DNA of 64,000 nt from Terriglobia bacterium (GTDB taxonomy: Bacteria > Acidobacteriota > Terriglobia > Terriglobales > Acidobacteriaceae): positions 1-64,000 of the forward strand of contig JAIQEU010000006.1 of NCBI GenBank assembly GCA_020073665.1, given 5' to 3'. Within the stretch, counting starts at the first letter, position 1, and every line of letters begins with the position of its first letter. Shown piece by piece: positions 44,978 to 52,809 of the stretch. A model generated the notes under the pieces. It worked only from the letters and a program-made list of their open reading frames with translations. It was not told the DNA's origin and did no database searches. The translations under genes and the position numbers were made by a program.

Positions 44978-45367
44978 CTACTTCTGGCAGGTGTCACTGA
45001 CCATGGTCAAGTCTGTGACCGTCATATGACCGCGCTCGGCGGTGTGCTTCTCCATGCCGTGCTCTTTCATCTCGGCTTTTGCATCTTCCTTCATCCCGTG
45101 CGCCGTGGCATTGGACACTACGCCGACAACCTTGACCGTATGCCCGACATGCTCGTCAAGCTTGACGCTGTCGCTCTTGATCTCCCAGGTGCCGCCGTCC
45201 TTCGTGGCAAGGTTGTATTCGTTAGCGTCCTCGCCTTTCTGAAGACAGCCCGAGAGCTCCCGCGTTTTCTTATGAGTGGTCTTGGTTGTGTCCTCCGCAG
45301 TCGCCAGTCCGGCCGCGCCGGTAAACATGAACAACGCAATAATCCCCGTCACGATCTTGAGATTCAT
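44978..45367 (-). CDS. Exported DUF5818-like protein, 129 aa
   Basis: A signal peptide (to about residue 24) is followed by RELSGCLQKGEDANEYNLAT, GTWEIKSDSVKLDEHVGHTV and VKVVGVVSNATAHG: a small OB-like beta barrel of the DUF5818 type. The C-terminal MTVTDLTMVSDTCQK survives alone at 20675-20730. GGAGGGC precedes the ATG. First gene of a two-gene unit with the peptidoglycan-binding protein. Confidence 0.78.
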   Translation of the reverse strand: MNLKIVTGIIALFMFTGAAGLATAEDTTKTTHKKTRELSGCLQKGEDANEYNLATKDGGTWEIKSDSVKLDEHVGHTVKVVGVVSNATAHGMKEDAKAEMKEHGMEKHTAERGHMTVTDLTMVSDTCQK

Positions 45368-45436
45368 CGTTAGCCCTCCAAGAGTTGAAATTTGCTTGAC
45401 AAGTCCGGATGATATGCGTGCACCTAATCGCGCGAC

Positions 45437-45452
45437 TGGTCAAACCTGCACA
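45437..45452. promoter_or_regulatory. Palindromic operator candidate (TGGTCA-N4-TGCACA)
   Basis: 69 bp upstream of the DUF5818-like gene. Confidence 0.5.
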
Positions 45453-45465
45453 CTTACAAAAATAA

Positions 45466-46284
45466 TCACGGAACCAGAAGCCGGCTGGCTTCGGCGAGAC
45501 TGAGATCCCCGGAAACCACGCGGAAGTGCGTCCGGGTCTCGTATTCCTGCTTACTGATCGTCTTGAAGAACACTAGGCGTCCGGACAATTGAATATTGAT
45601 CAGGGCAGTTTTCCATTGTGAAGATCCGACCTCTACACGCCCAATCTCGATGGTGCCGCCGTTGTCGATGTGCCCGAAGAGCCCGTACCCAAATTCCACA
45701 CGACTTATGAGTTGGCCGGAGAGTTTGGCCAGGCGTTTCTGTTGCGCATCGATCAGAATCGTTCCAGCCAGGCTATGCGCCACCCGGGCTTCATACGTGG
45801 GCGGGTTGTAGTCGTTGTTGGGGCGGAATTTGAGCCTGACCAGGTTTCCCTCGACTCCGTCATAGTCGTACAGGAAAGCTTCGGGCAACAGGCGCATCAG
45901 CCTCTCCAGCTTCTGCTCATCTTCATCGTATCCTTGCTTGAGCTTCAATTGCTGGCTCGAATCGCGCAAAAGGCGATCCAGGCGTGTGTTGTCCTGCTGA
46001 AGCTGGTCCGGATTGAGCGGGGTGCCGTCAATTGCCAGTACGCGATAGAGCGGGCCGTCTTTCGTTTCCACCTGCTCTTCCGTGAGAGTCTGCTTCCCCT
46101 CACGCTTGTCGATCAGATACATCCACTTCCGCTGCTGCACGCGGTCGGTCAGTTCATTGGCCACAACCTCGTTAATGAGCTCGGCGGCTGGTGGTGGGGA
46201 GCTTTGATCTCGCGCGGGAGCCGCAATGCAAGCTACCAGCACGAGTGCAACTGTGAGTCGGCGTAAATCCATCGGGTTCTGCAT
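45466..46284 (-). CDS. Exported conserved hypothetical protein, 272 aa
   Basis: A signal peptide (about 1-26) precedes a beta-rich protein with KWMYLIDKREGKQTLTEEQV, PEAFLYDYDGVEGNLVRLKF and AGTILIDAQQKRLAKLSGQL. The layout (antiparallel strands with a late GSSQWKTALINIQLSGRLVF) recalls LolA-like outer-membrane lipoprotein-sorting folds, but I cannot place it firmly. It lies between the DUF5818 and zinc phospholipase genes on the same strand. Confidence 0.7.
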   Translation of the reverse strand: MQNPMDLRRLTVALVLVACIAAPARDQSSPPPAAELINEVVANELTDRVQQRKWMYLIDKREGKQTLTEEQVETKDGPLYRVLAIDGTPLNPDQLQQDNTRLDRLLRDSSQQLKLKQGYDEDEQKLERLMRLLPEAFLYDYDGVEGNLVRLKFRPNNDYNPPTYEARVAHSLAGTILIDAQQKRLAKLSGQLISRVEFGYGLFGHIDNGGTIEIGRVEVGSSQWKTALINIQLSGRLVFFKTISKQEYETRTHFRVVSGDLSLAEASRLLVP

Positions 46285-46357
46285 CTTGTTGTCGGTCCTT
46301 TGCGCTCACATTCAGTTGCACATGCTGACGGCGACGTCCCGAAGGGCGCGCGTCTTC

Positions 46358-47650
46358 TCACTGTGCCGGTGTGCCCGCGACAATTGGAATCGGGGTCATG
46401 GATCTCAACTGCTCCAACTCGCTCAATACACTTTTCCAATCACCCTGGTTCTTTTTCGTCTCGATCTGGACAGAGAGGTCGGAATAAAAATCGAGAATGT
46501 TGGCGCGCAGCTCCGGCGAAGTCCCAACGAACTTCCGGTCTGACAGCTGACCCAGCAACTTTGCATAGGTATCGTCGGTCAGCGAGTATTCCGCCGGTGT
46601 GGTCGCCTTGCCAGTATCAAGATCACAATCAGGCAGCACGAGTGTGTCCGTGCGCACTTCTTCGAGGAAGGCCCGGTATTGATCGACGGTCGTATTGATG
46701 CTCTTGATATACAGATCCTCGGTTTGCGGGGTCGGGGCATTGAACGCTAGCCCTTTGAAGGGCCCAATTTTCGGCATGTATCGCAGGAGTGTTGACAAAA
46801 TCCGGCTACCCACGCCCGGCTTCACGTAGTCCTTTCCCCACTGCCTTTCGTAATCCGAGCGCGAAAGACGGTACAGGAACTTCTGTTTTGAGAAATTCGG
46901 GGTTTCGCGCATCAGGTCCTTCTTATGGGTTTGCAGCGCGACTCGGGTCATTTGCGGAATCAGTTGGCTGACAGCGAAACGATACGAACCCACCGCCAGA
47001 TCCTCATGGGTAAGCACGTCTTTCAACTCCACTCCGTACACGACGGGGAAAATCCGCTCCAACAAGGACTTGGATACCTGGAAGCCGATGAAATCGTGGT
47101 ACTGCTGCGAGGCATAACGATTCTTCGCGACCTGTACCGTGTCGAACCCAAACTCTGTTTTCAAGTGCGCCGTCTTGTCCTGAGCATACCGGACCGATTG
47201 GCCAAACTTCGCCCGTAGCTTCGGGTATTGCATGGCGACGGAGTGGTTGACGGCCGGGTGGCCAGCGATATCCGACGCATAGTGCGACAGGGCACCCAGG
47301 GCGAAGGCGTACTCGTTGACATCCTGGCTTTCGAGGAGCAACTCCCGAACGAAGTCTCCGCTACGGACGTAATGCACCAGGTTACTGAATTCCGCGTTGC
47401 CGAACGGGTAGTACCCGAGATCCTGGATGACGGCGCCGCCGTAGGCGTAGGCATGCGCCTCCCTGATTTGATCTTCCGACAGCCCCGGATATCGCTTGAG
47501 CAGGAGGGGTTGGATCTCATCAGTCCAGAGAAGGTCTACGATTTCCTCGTGGGTTAGCACGGAATAGGCGAAGGAGGGAGCGACACAGATCAGCAAGATA
47601 ACGGCGATTGCTAACGCACGGACGTAAGCGAGTCGCCAAGCGTCGGTCAT
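46358..47650 (-). CDS. Zinc-dependent phospholipase C family protein, copy 2
   Basis: A 430-residue paralog of the 28504-29781 product with the same ligands: VLTHEEIV, HYVRSGDF, LSHYASDIAGHP and HLKTEFGF. The signal peptide (ALAIAVILLICVAPSFA) fits the ATG at 47650, which has GAGGAG close upstream; the frame is open to 47722. A weak palindrome (TGTGCACAATGAACCA, 47798-47813) lies 148 bp upstream. Confidence 0.87.
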   Translation of the reverse strand: MTDAWRLAYVRALAIAVILLICVAPSFAYSVLTHEEIVDLLWTDEIQPLLLKRYPGLSEDQIREAHAYAYGGAVIQDLGYYPFGNAEFSNLVHYVRSGDFVRELLLESQDVNEYAFALGALSHYASDIAGHPAVNHSVAMQYPKLRAKFGQSVRYAQDKTAHLKTEFGFDTVQVAKNRYASQQYHDFIGFQVSKSLLERIFPVVYGVELKDVLTHEDLAVGSYRFAVSQLIPQMTRVALQTHKKDLMRETPNFSKQKFLYRLSRSDYERQWGKDYVKPGVGSRILSTLLRYMPKIGPFKGLAFNAPTPQTEDLYIKSINTTVDQYRAFLEEVRTDTLVLPDCDLDTGKATTPAEYSLTDDTYAKLLGQLSDRKFVGTSPELRANILDFYSDLSVQIETKKNQGDWKSVLSELEQLRSMTPIPIVAGTPAQ

Positions 47651-47879
47651 GGCTCCTCGCGATGACCCCGTCTGCTTGAACCTGCAAGACCAACGGCCGG
47701 GCCGGCTTGGGATGGATTTCATGATTTTCGTGGCCCCGAATCCTTCGTCAACTGCCGGGACGCATCAGGTAGCTTGGCCCAAGTCATTTCGGAATACTGT
47801 GCACAATGAACCATTTCAGCAGCAGACGTGCAGAAAGGTGAGTAGCTCCAAGTCCGGATTGGCTGCGTCTCCGGGTGGG

Positions 47880-47895
47880 TGGTCAATACTGAGCA
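47880..47895. promoter_or_regulatory. Palindromic operator candidate (TGGTCA-N4-TGAGCA)
   Basis: 140 bp upstream of the 75-aa membrane protein gene. Confidence 0.5.
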
Positions 47896-48035
47896 GATTC
47901 GTTACGATGCCTGTTTGTATTCTTAAGACCGTCGTCGCCCGTCTGCGCACTGCAAGCTGGCGTGTCCCATGTTTACCAGGCGACACGAGCGGTGAGCAGA
48001 CTAAACATGTTCTGCAACGTTCGCCGGAGCCACTT

Positions 48036-48263
48036 ATGAAAATATTGCTCTTTGCTGGCCTGCTGCTGATCGTGCTCGGCATCGCCTCCCTGGTCGTGCC
48101 GATTCCCCGCAGCGAGACCTCGGGTATTAAGGCGGGGGACCTAAGTATCGGCGTGCACACCACTCACAGTGAACGGGTGTCGCCCATCATCAGTGCGGTG
48201 CTCATCGCAGGCGGGATCGCGCTGACCATTGCGGGCACGCGCAGCCGGCTGTCGAAAAACTGA
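48036..48263 (+). CDS. Small two-helix membrane protein, 75 aa
   Basis: Two hydrophobic helices (MKILLFAGLLLIVLGIASLV and ISAVLIAGGIALTIAGT) flank a short polar part (GIKAGDLSIGVHTTHSERVS). A recurrent acidobacterial small protein of unknown role. GGAG lies before the ATG. Confidence 0.7.
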   Translation: MKILLFAGLLLIVLGIASLVVPIPRSETSGIKAGDLSIGVHTTHSERVSPIISAVLIAGGIALTIAGTRSRLSKN

Positions 48264-48285
48264 AGCCGACTCCGCCGCGCGCTGC

Positions 48286-48570
48286 TCAGTGGAGTTCGGC
48301 GCGATTGAGAGCTTCCACGTGGGCGGTCGTAATATGGGTCGTATCTATAGCGTTCACGGACTCCCATTGCACTGGCGGAAAGTAGCGGGTAACGCCCGGC
48401 TCAGTCGCTTTGTTTTGCTTATGGCCGCACGACAGGCAAATTGCTCCCACCTGCCGGATCCCAGTCTCTTTCGATATTTCATCCTCACGCACCGCGATGG
48501 AGCCTGAGACGACTGGGCCTCGACATTGGTCGCACGAATACGCGGAGAGGTGAAGGTACTGTCTTCTCAT
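48286..48570 (-). CDS. Zinc-ribbon protein, 94 aa
   Basis: Two CxxC pairs, CDQC (13-16) and CLSC (46-49), the second followed by GHKQ, form a clear zinc ribbon with a basic/aromatic N-terminus MRRQYLHLSAYS. GAGGAAAC precedes the ATG. Function unknown. Confidence 0.75.
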   Translation of the reverse strand: MRRQYLHLSAYSCDQCRGPVVSGSIAVREDEISKETGIRQVGAICLSCGHKQNKATEPGVTRYFPPVQWESVNAIDTTHITTAHVEALNRAELH

Positions 48571-48631
48571 CGGTGTTTCCTCAAAGGTGAAGAGCTATAC
48601 ATCGATGGTAAGGTCCCGAGGTCGAGATGTC

Positions 48632-48647
48632 TGTGCACAATTGCTCG
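48632..48647. promoter_or_regulatory. Palindromic operator candidate (TGTGCA-N4-TGCTCG), one mismatch
   Basis: 135 bp upstream of Q-rich protein copy 2. Confidence 0.45.
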
Positions 48648-48782
48648 GATCCATACAGTTCCCGCCAACCGGTCGCTGGGGGGATCGGGCCCGCGCAACA
48701 ACGAGCCATTCGCAATCCCACTGGTCAAAAGGAGACAGTTAATCCTCCCTGCGGCATGTAGCCTGCAATCGAGGCAACATTC

Positions 48783-49862
48783 ATGAAACGCATTGGAGTC
48801 ATCGGCACAGCAGTTCTGTTTGTTTTTCTTGGAACCGCTGCCCTTGCTTACCCACAGCAGGATCAGCAGGACGAAAAGCAGAACAAGTCTGAAAAGGAAG
48901 CCAAGCCCGAGAAGCAGCAGGATCAAAAGCAAGCCAATCCTGAACAACAGAAGCAGCAGCACGCGCAGCCACCGCAAGAGCAGAACAAGCAGGAGCAGCA
49001 TCGCGCCCCGCAGCAGCAAGAGCAGAACAAGCAGGAGCAACAGCGCGCCCAGCAGCAGCAAGAGCAGAACAAGCAGCAACAGCAGCATGCCCAGCAGCAG
49101 CAAGAGCAGAACAAGCAGGAGCAACAGCGCGCCCAGCAGCAGCAAGAGCAGAACAAGCAGGAGCAACAGCGCGCCCAGCAGCAGCAAGAGCAGAACAAGC
49201 AGGGGCAGCAGCGCGCCCAGCAGCAGCAGGAACAGAACAAGCAGCAGCAGCAAGCGCGTCTCTCGCAACAGCGTCAGCAGCAGAACATTGAGCAGCAGAA
49301 ACAGCGTGTGACACAGTATCGTCAACACATAGATCAGGAGCGGGATCACGCGCAGCAGCAGACCGCACAGCTGCAGCAGCAAAAGCGCATGGCGCAGTAC
49401 CGTTTCCAGCAAGACTATTTAGAGCGCGAACGCCAGCAGCAAATCACGTTTCGCAACGAGCGTGACCACGATTACGATCGCGACCCTTACTACTACACGG
49501 CTCCGATCTATCGTTACCATCGCGGCGGCAGCTATTACGAGATCAATGAATACGGCGCAAGCTTGCTCCGGCAGGCTGTGAACAACGGCTACCAGGAAGG
49601 CTTCCGCGCCGGAGTGGCAGACCGGCAAGATCGCTGGCATTCCGACTACCGCGGCTCCTATGTCTATCAGGACGCGAATTACGGCTACAACGGCTATTAC
49701 CTAAGCCAGGACGACTACAACTACTATTTCCGCGAGGGCTTTCAGCGCGGCTATGAAGACGGTTACAGCAGCCACTATCAATATGGTCGGTACTCTGACG
49801 GCCGGTACAGCATCCTGGACGCTTTCCTGTCGCAGATCCTTAACCTCGAGTCGCTTCGCTAG
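48783..49862 (+). CDS. Secreted Gln-rich repeat protein, copy 2
   Basis: A 359-residue paralog of the 10407-11492 product: signal peptide to about residue 22, a Gln/Glu/Lys region with tandem 14-residue units (RAQQQQEQNKQEQQ), a helical Gln/Arg part, and the Tyr/Gly-rich domain (NNGYQEGFRAGVADRQDRWH, GYEDGYSSHY). The C-terminal domain is much better conserved between copies than the repeats, whose unit length differs (14 against 15). GAGG precedes the ATG; a strong terminator follows. Confidence 0.87.
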   Translation: MKRIGVIGTAVLFVFLGTAALAYPQQDQQDEKQNKSEKEAKPEKQQDQKQANPEQQKQQHAQPPQEQNKQEQHRAPQQQEQNKQEQQRAQQQQEQNKQQQQHAQQQQEQNKQEQQRAQQQQEQNKQEQQRAQQQQEQNKQGQQRAQQQQEQNKQQQQARLSQQRQQQNIEQQKQRVTQYRQHIDQERDHAQQQTAQLQQQKRMAQYRFQQDYLERERQQQITFRNERDHDYDRDPYYYTAPIYRYHRGGSYYEINEYGASLLRQAVNNGYQEGFRAGVADRQDRWHSDYRGSYVYQDANYGYNGYYLSQDDYNYYFREGFQRGYEDGYSSHYQYGRYSDGRYSILDAFLSQILNLESLR

Positions 49863-49889
49863 AGGCTGAAAAGGTGATTGTCTAACCCG

Positions 49890-49945
49890 CGCCCGGCTCC
49901 ATGGTCGAGAAGAGACAATGGGAGCCGGGCGTGTTTGCTGTTTCG
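49890..49945 (+). terminator. Rho-independent terminator after Q-rich copy 2
   Basis: CGCCCGGCTCC pairs with GGAGCCGGGCG over 11 bp across a 20-nt loop, followed by TGTTTGCTGTTT. Confidence 0.75.
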
Positions 49946-50006
49946 GTTACGGAGCACAGGAACAACCGCCCCACCGCCCCACCGCCGTCCGTACTTTCCC
50001 GGTGGT

Positions 50007-50022
50007 TGAGCAATTCTGAACA
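50007..50022. promoter_or_regulatory. Palindromic operator candidate (TGAGCA-N4-TGAACA)
   Basis: 35 bp upstream of the pseudo-receiver gene, the same distance as the site before the 46-aa zinc-finger gene. Confidence 0.6.
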
Positions 50023-50057
50023 GAATTGTGACCCTGGCCATATATAAAACGGGAGCC

Positions 50058-50525
50058 ATGCCTGCCAACAGCACACTCCTCTGCATACACCGAGATCCGG
50101 CTCAACTCAGCTTGTTGGAAGAACACGGATACGAGCTGGTGATCGCGGAGAACGGTCACGAAGGGCTGCGTCTCTTCATGTCACGGCCGGTGGATGCGAT
50201 TGTGCTCGAGTACCACCTGGGCCTCCTGGATGGCGCAGCCATCGCCAATGAGATCAAGCAAGTCCAGCCAGCGGTTCCCATTGTCATGCTGACCGATGAC
50301 CTGGAATTGCCCGACGGCGCCTTAAAGTCCGTCGATGCGCTCGTAGCCAAGAACGATGGGCCTCACTTCCTGTTGGCGACCCTTCACTCCGTACTGAACG
50401 TGAAGCCGCGGGCGAGAGTTCGACGCAAACCTGGGCGTTCGAGCCACGCGAAAGCTTTGTCTGCTGAGAGCTCCTTCTCGGCAGAAGTCTGGAACAACAT
50501 TTGGGATGGAACTGTCCAATTCTGA
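50058..50525 (+). CDS. Pseudo-receiver domain protein
   Basis: The 155-residue protein has a receiver-like fold (LLCIHRDPAQLSLLEEHGYE, IVLEYHLGLLDGAAIANEIK, VPIVMLTDDLELPDG), but the phospho-acceptor aspartate is replaced by glutamate (VLEYHLG) and the acidic pair of the first strand is reduced to HRDP. It is therefore unlikely to be phosphorylated normally, and may be locked active-like or signal-independent. The C-terminus is basic and ends VWNNIWDGTVQF. ATG 50058 follows GGGAG closely. A true receiver gene follows. Confidence 0.8.
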   Translation: MPANSTLLCIHRDPAQLSLLEEHGYELVIAENGHEGLRLFMSRPVDAIVLEYHLGLLDGAAIANEIKQVQPAVPIVMLTDDLELPDGALKSVDALVAKNDGPHFLLATLHSVLNVKPRARVRRKPGRSSHAKALSAESSFSAEVWNNIWDGTVQF

Positions 50526-50528
50526 CCA
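50513..50528. promoter_or_regulatory. Palindromic operator candidate (TGTCCA-N4-TGACCA)
   Basis: Overlaps the stop codon of the pseudo-receiver gene and lies 81 bp before the receiver gene. Confidence 0.55.
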
Positions 50529-50609
50529 GACCCAGTGTTCCCCTAAGTGAGACTGTGGGTCTTGCGTGGACGAGGATTCATGCCGCCTAGTGCGCACTGA
50601 GGAGGGACG

Positions 50610-51221
50610 ATGTTTAGTCCTTCGAAGCACCAAGTCCTTCTGGTTGATGACGACCAGAGCATTCGAGAAAGCATCACGCTGCTGTTAATCTCCTCTGGAT
50701 ACGACGTTTCCACCGCAGAGGATGGCTTTACCGCACTCCAGCAGTTGAGGCGAACGCTGCCTGATCTGATAGTCTCAGACCTCAACATGCCGCAAATGTC
50801 GGGATACGAGTTGCTCTCCGTGGTCCGCCGGCGTTTCCCGCAAATCATGACTGTGGCCATGAGTGGCGCCTATCGGGGCGATGCCGTACCCGCTGGGGTG
50901 ATTGCCGACGGCTTTTTCGCCAAAGGGTCGAGTCTCAAGAATCTGCTGGCCATGATTGCAGGGTTGGTCCGAACCTCCCACGATCGAGTGAATGCCCATC
51001 AGATGGAAAGCGCACCAGCCTGGATCCCTCGCAACGGGAATGACTCACACGGAGCGCCGTACGTGGTGGTGATGTGCTCGGAATGCTTGCGGGCGTTTCA
51101 GCTGCCGGTGGTGGAAGAAACGACCGGCGCCGTACTTGAAACGCCATGCCGTTTCTGCCCCAACACGAATCGATACATCATTGAACCACTGGGTGCACAG
51201 GTCCAACAACTCTCTGTCTGA
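50610..51221 (+). CDS. Response regulator: receiver domain fused to a zinc ribbon
   Basis: A 203-residue protein with a complete receiver domain (QVLLVDDDQSIRESITLLLI; acceptor Asp in LIVSDLNMPQMSGYE; late FFAKGSS lysine) to about residue 125. The C-terminal part has CSEC and CRFC pairs, a likely zinc ribbon, instead of a DNA-binding or enzymatic output. The output may be protein binding. GAGGAGGG precedes the ATG. No histidine kinase is nearby. Confidence 0.88.
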   Translation: MFSPSKHQVLLVDDDQSIRESITLLLISSGYDVSTAEDGFTALQQLRRTLPDLIVSDLNMPQMSGYELLSVVRRRFPQIMTVAMSGAYRGDAVPAGVIADGFFAKGSSLKNLLAMIAGLVRTSHDRVNAHQMESAPAWIPRNGNDSHGAPYVVVMCSECLRAFQLPVVEETTGAVLETPCRFCPNTNRYIIEPLGAQVQQLSV

Positions 51222-51251
51222 CCGAGCGTGCGCCCACTCTCGCCGGAAACT

Positions 51252-51401
51252 TCAAACCACGCTGCGGCGTCCGCTTAAGAGGTTGATAACAAAGATCACC
51301 AACGCTACCACCAGCAGCAAGTGGATCAGGCTTCCACCCACATGCATACTGAAACCTAGCAGCCATAGAATTCCCAGAATCACCAAAATCGTATAAAGCA
51401 T
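51252..51401 (-). CDS. Lmo0937 family small membrane protein
   Basis: A 49-residue protein, MLYTILVILGILWLLGFSMH, with a second hydrophobic helix (LIHLLLVVALVIFVINLL), as in the Lmo0937 family of unknown function. AAGGAG lies seven bases before the ATG. Confidence 0.82.
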   Translation of the reverse strand: MLYTILVILGILWLLGFSMHVGGSLIHLLLVVALVIFVINLLSGRRSVV

Positions 51402-51444
51402 CTGTCATCTCCTTGTGCTCGTTATGAGCCCGACTCAGCAATAC

Positions 51445-51645
51445 TTAGATCAAGCCATCTTTCCCGCACTCCAGGCACAATCGCCGGGACCGTGGGGTAA
51501 TTAACCCGCAAAACGGACACATCCTTTGCGATCCGACAAACTCGTTCCGGGGCTTGAGTGTAGCCATCAGCGCGGCGAATGATCGTTTGACAGCGGTCAA
51601 TTCTCTGCGAACCCGGTCGCGGACACGGCGAAGGACGGATTCCAT
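51445..51645 (-). CDS. Small zinc-ribbon protein, 66 aa
   Basis: A basic helix (MESVLRRVRDRVRRELTAVK) followed by CPFC and CLEC pairs, a C-terminal zinc ribbon. AAGG lies eight bases before the ATG. Could bind nucleic acid (inference). Confidence 0.65.
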   Translation of the reverse strand: MESVLRRVRDRVRRELTAVKRSFAALMATLKPRNEFVGSQRMCPFCGLITPRSRRLCLECGKDGLI

Positions 51646-51833
51646 CTGTTTCACCTTCGCTCTTTCTCCAGTTCGCGGGACCGTTTACCCAACCAGTTGC
51701 CGGACCGGACTGGCGGTGAAGCTCACTCCCGAACCTCCGGCAGCATTACCTTGACAGGTTACGCAGGGCGATTCTGTGCAGGATTGCTCAATTGTCACGG
51801 AAACGCTGCCCAAGGCCTCGATAAACCCGGGAG

Positions 51834-51849
51834 TGAGCAATTCAGACCA
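51834..51849. promoter_or_regulatory. Palindromic operator candidate (TGAGCA-N4-AGACCA), one mismatch
   Basis: 133 bp upstream of SYLF copy 2; compare the perfect site 125 bp upstream of copy 1. Confidence 0.5.
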
Positions 51850-51903
51850 GCTAATCCTTCCCGACTGAGCGATCATGACGCTAGAGATGAGCATTTCTTC
51901 TCT

Positions 51904-51956
51904 CTCTTTCAGGTCCTCTGAGCTAAGTCAGCCCATCTGAAGCTCTCTCCTCTTAG
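51904..51956 (+). promoter_or_regulatory. Conserved leader shared with hsp20
   Basis: CTCTTTCAGG, CTAAGTCAGCCCATCTG and TCCTCTTAG in the same order and spacing as upstream of hsp20 (41279-41228). Confidence 0.65.
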
Positions 51957-51982
51957 TTCGGCAGCTCCTAAAGGAACAATTC

Positions 51983-52699
51983 ATGAAGAAGGTAATGTCA
52001 CTGCTGTTGATGGGTTTTATGGGCTTGGTTGGAACGTATGCGTTCGCCGCCTCGGCCAAGGAAGACTCGGTCGCACGCCTGCAATCGTCCGTCGATGTTC
52101 TACACGCCGTTATGGCGACTCCGGACAAAGGCATCCCGGAAGAAGTCTTGAGCAATGCCAAGTGCATCCTGGTGGTGCCGGACCTGATTAAGGGCGGATT
52201 CATCTTTGGCGGCAAGCATGGACGCGGTGTGGCCTCGTGCCGTACAGCGGAAGGCTGGAGCGCACCAGCATTTGTGTCGGTGGGTGGAGGAAGTTGGGGT
52301 TTGCAGATCGGCGTGGAAGACGTAGACCTGGTGATGCTGGTCATGAACGACCAGGGTTTTCAGCACCTGCTCTCGAGCAAATTCGAACTCACCGGTGAAG
52401 GATCAGTTGCAGCCGGCCCGGTTGGCCGACATGCTTCTGCCGGAACTGACTGGAAGATGAACACGGAAATGCTGACCTACTCGCGCTCCAAGGGCGTGTT
52501 CGCAGGCCTGACCCTCGAAGGCGCAGTGGTGCAGCAGGATGACGACTCCACTCGCGCCATTTACGGCAAGCACATGACGTTCCGCAACATTCTTTCGGGC
52601 AAAGCAACCACTCCCAGGAGCGCGGAAGCATTCATGAAAGCTGTGTCAGACGCCGGCCAGCAGGCGCACATTGCGGAAGTCAAAGAAGACAAGAAGTAA
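51983..52699 (+). CDS. SYLF (Ysc84/DUF500) domain protein, copy 2
   Basis: The 238-residue exported protein has a signal peptide (LLLMGFMGLVGTYAFA), then GIPEEVLSNAKCILVVPDLI, KGGFIFGGKHGRG and GLQIGVEDVDLVMLVMNDQG. It is a paralog of the 11506-12237 product with a shorter charged tail (AHIAEVKEDKK). AAAGGAAC precedes the ATG. Upstream elements tie it to both the palindrome family and hsp20. Confidence 0.92.
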   Translation: MKKVMSLLLMGFMGLVGTYAFAASAKEDSVARLQSSVDVLHAVMATPDKGIPEEVLSNAKCILVVPDLIKGGFIFGGKHGRGVASCRTAEGWSAPAFVSVGGGSWGLQIGVEDVDLVMLVMNDQGFQHLLSSKFELTGEGSVAAGPVGRHASAGTDWKMNTEMLTYSRSKGVFAGLTLEGAVVQQDDDSTRAIYGKHMTFRNILSGKATTPRSAEAFMKAVSDAGQQAHIAEVKEDKK

Positions 52700-52809
52700 T
52701 TGCCGTTGGGAAGCCGTCAGCACGCCGGACTGGTGGCTGACTGGAGCCGAGGATTGGCTCCGGTCAGCCTCGAAGATGGTCACAAGAAGGATTCGAACTG
52801 CAAGAGACT

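Larger units (their letters stand above)
51646..51982. other. Regulatory region of SYLF copy 2
   Basis: 337 bp with no supportable gene; it holds the palindrome at 51834 and the shared leader at 51904. Confidence 0.5.

Noticed and set aside
47798-47813. TGTGCACAATGAACCA upstream of zinc phospholipase C copy 2 as an operator
   Set aside because: The right arm is out of register by one base, so it was left out of the counted sites.
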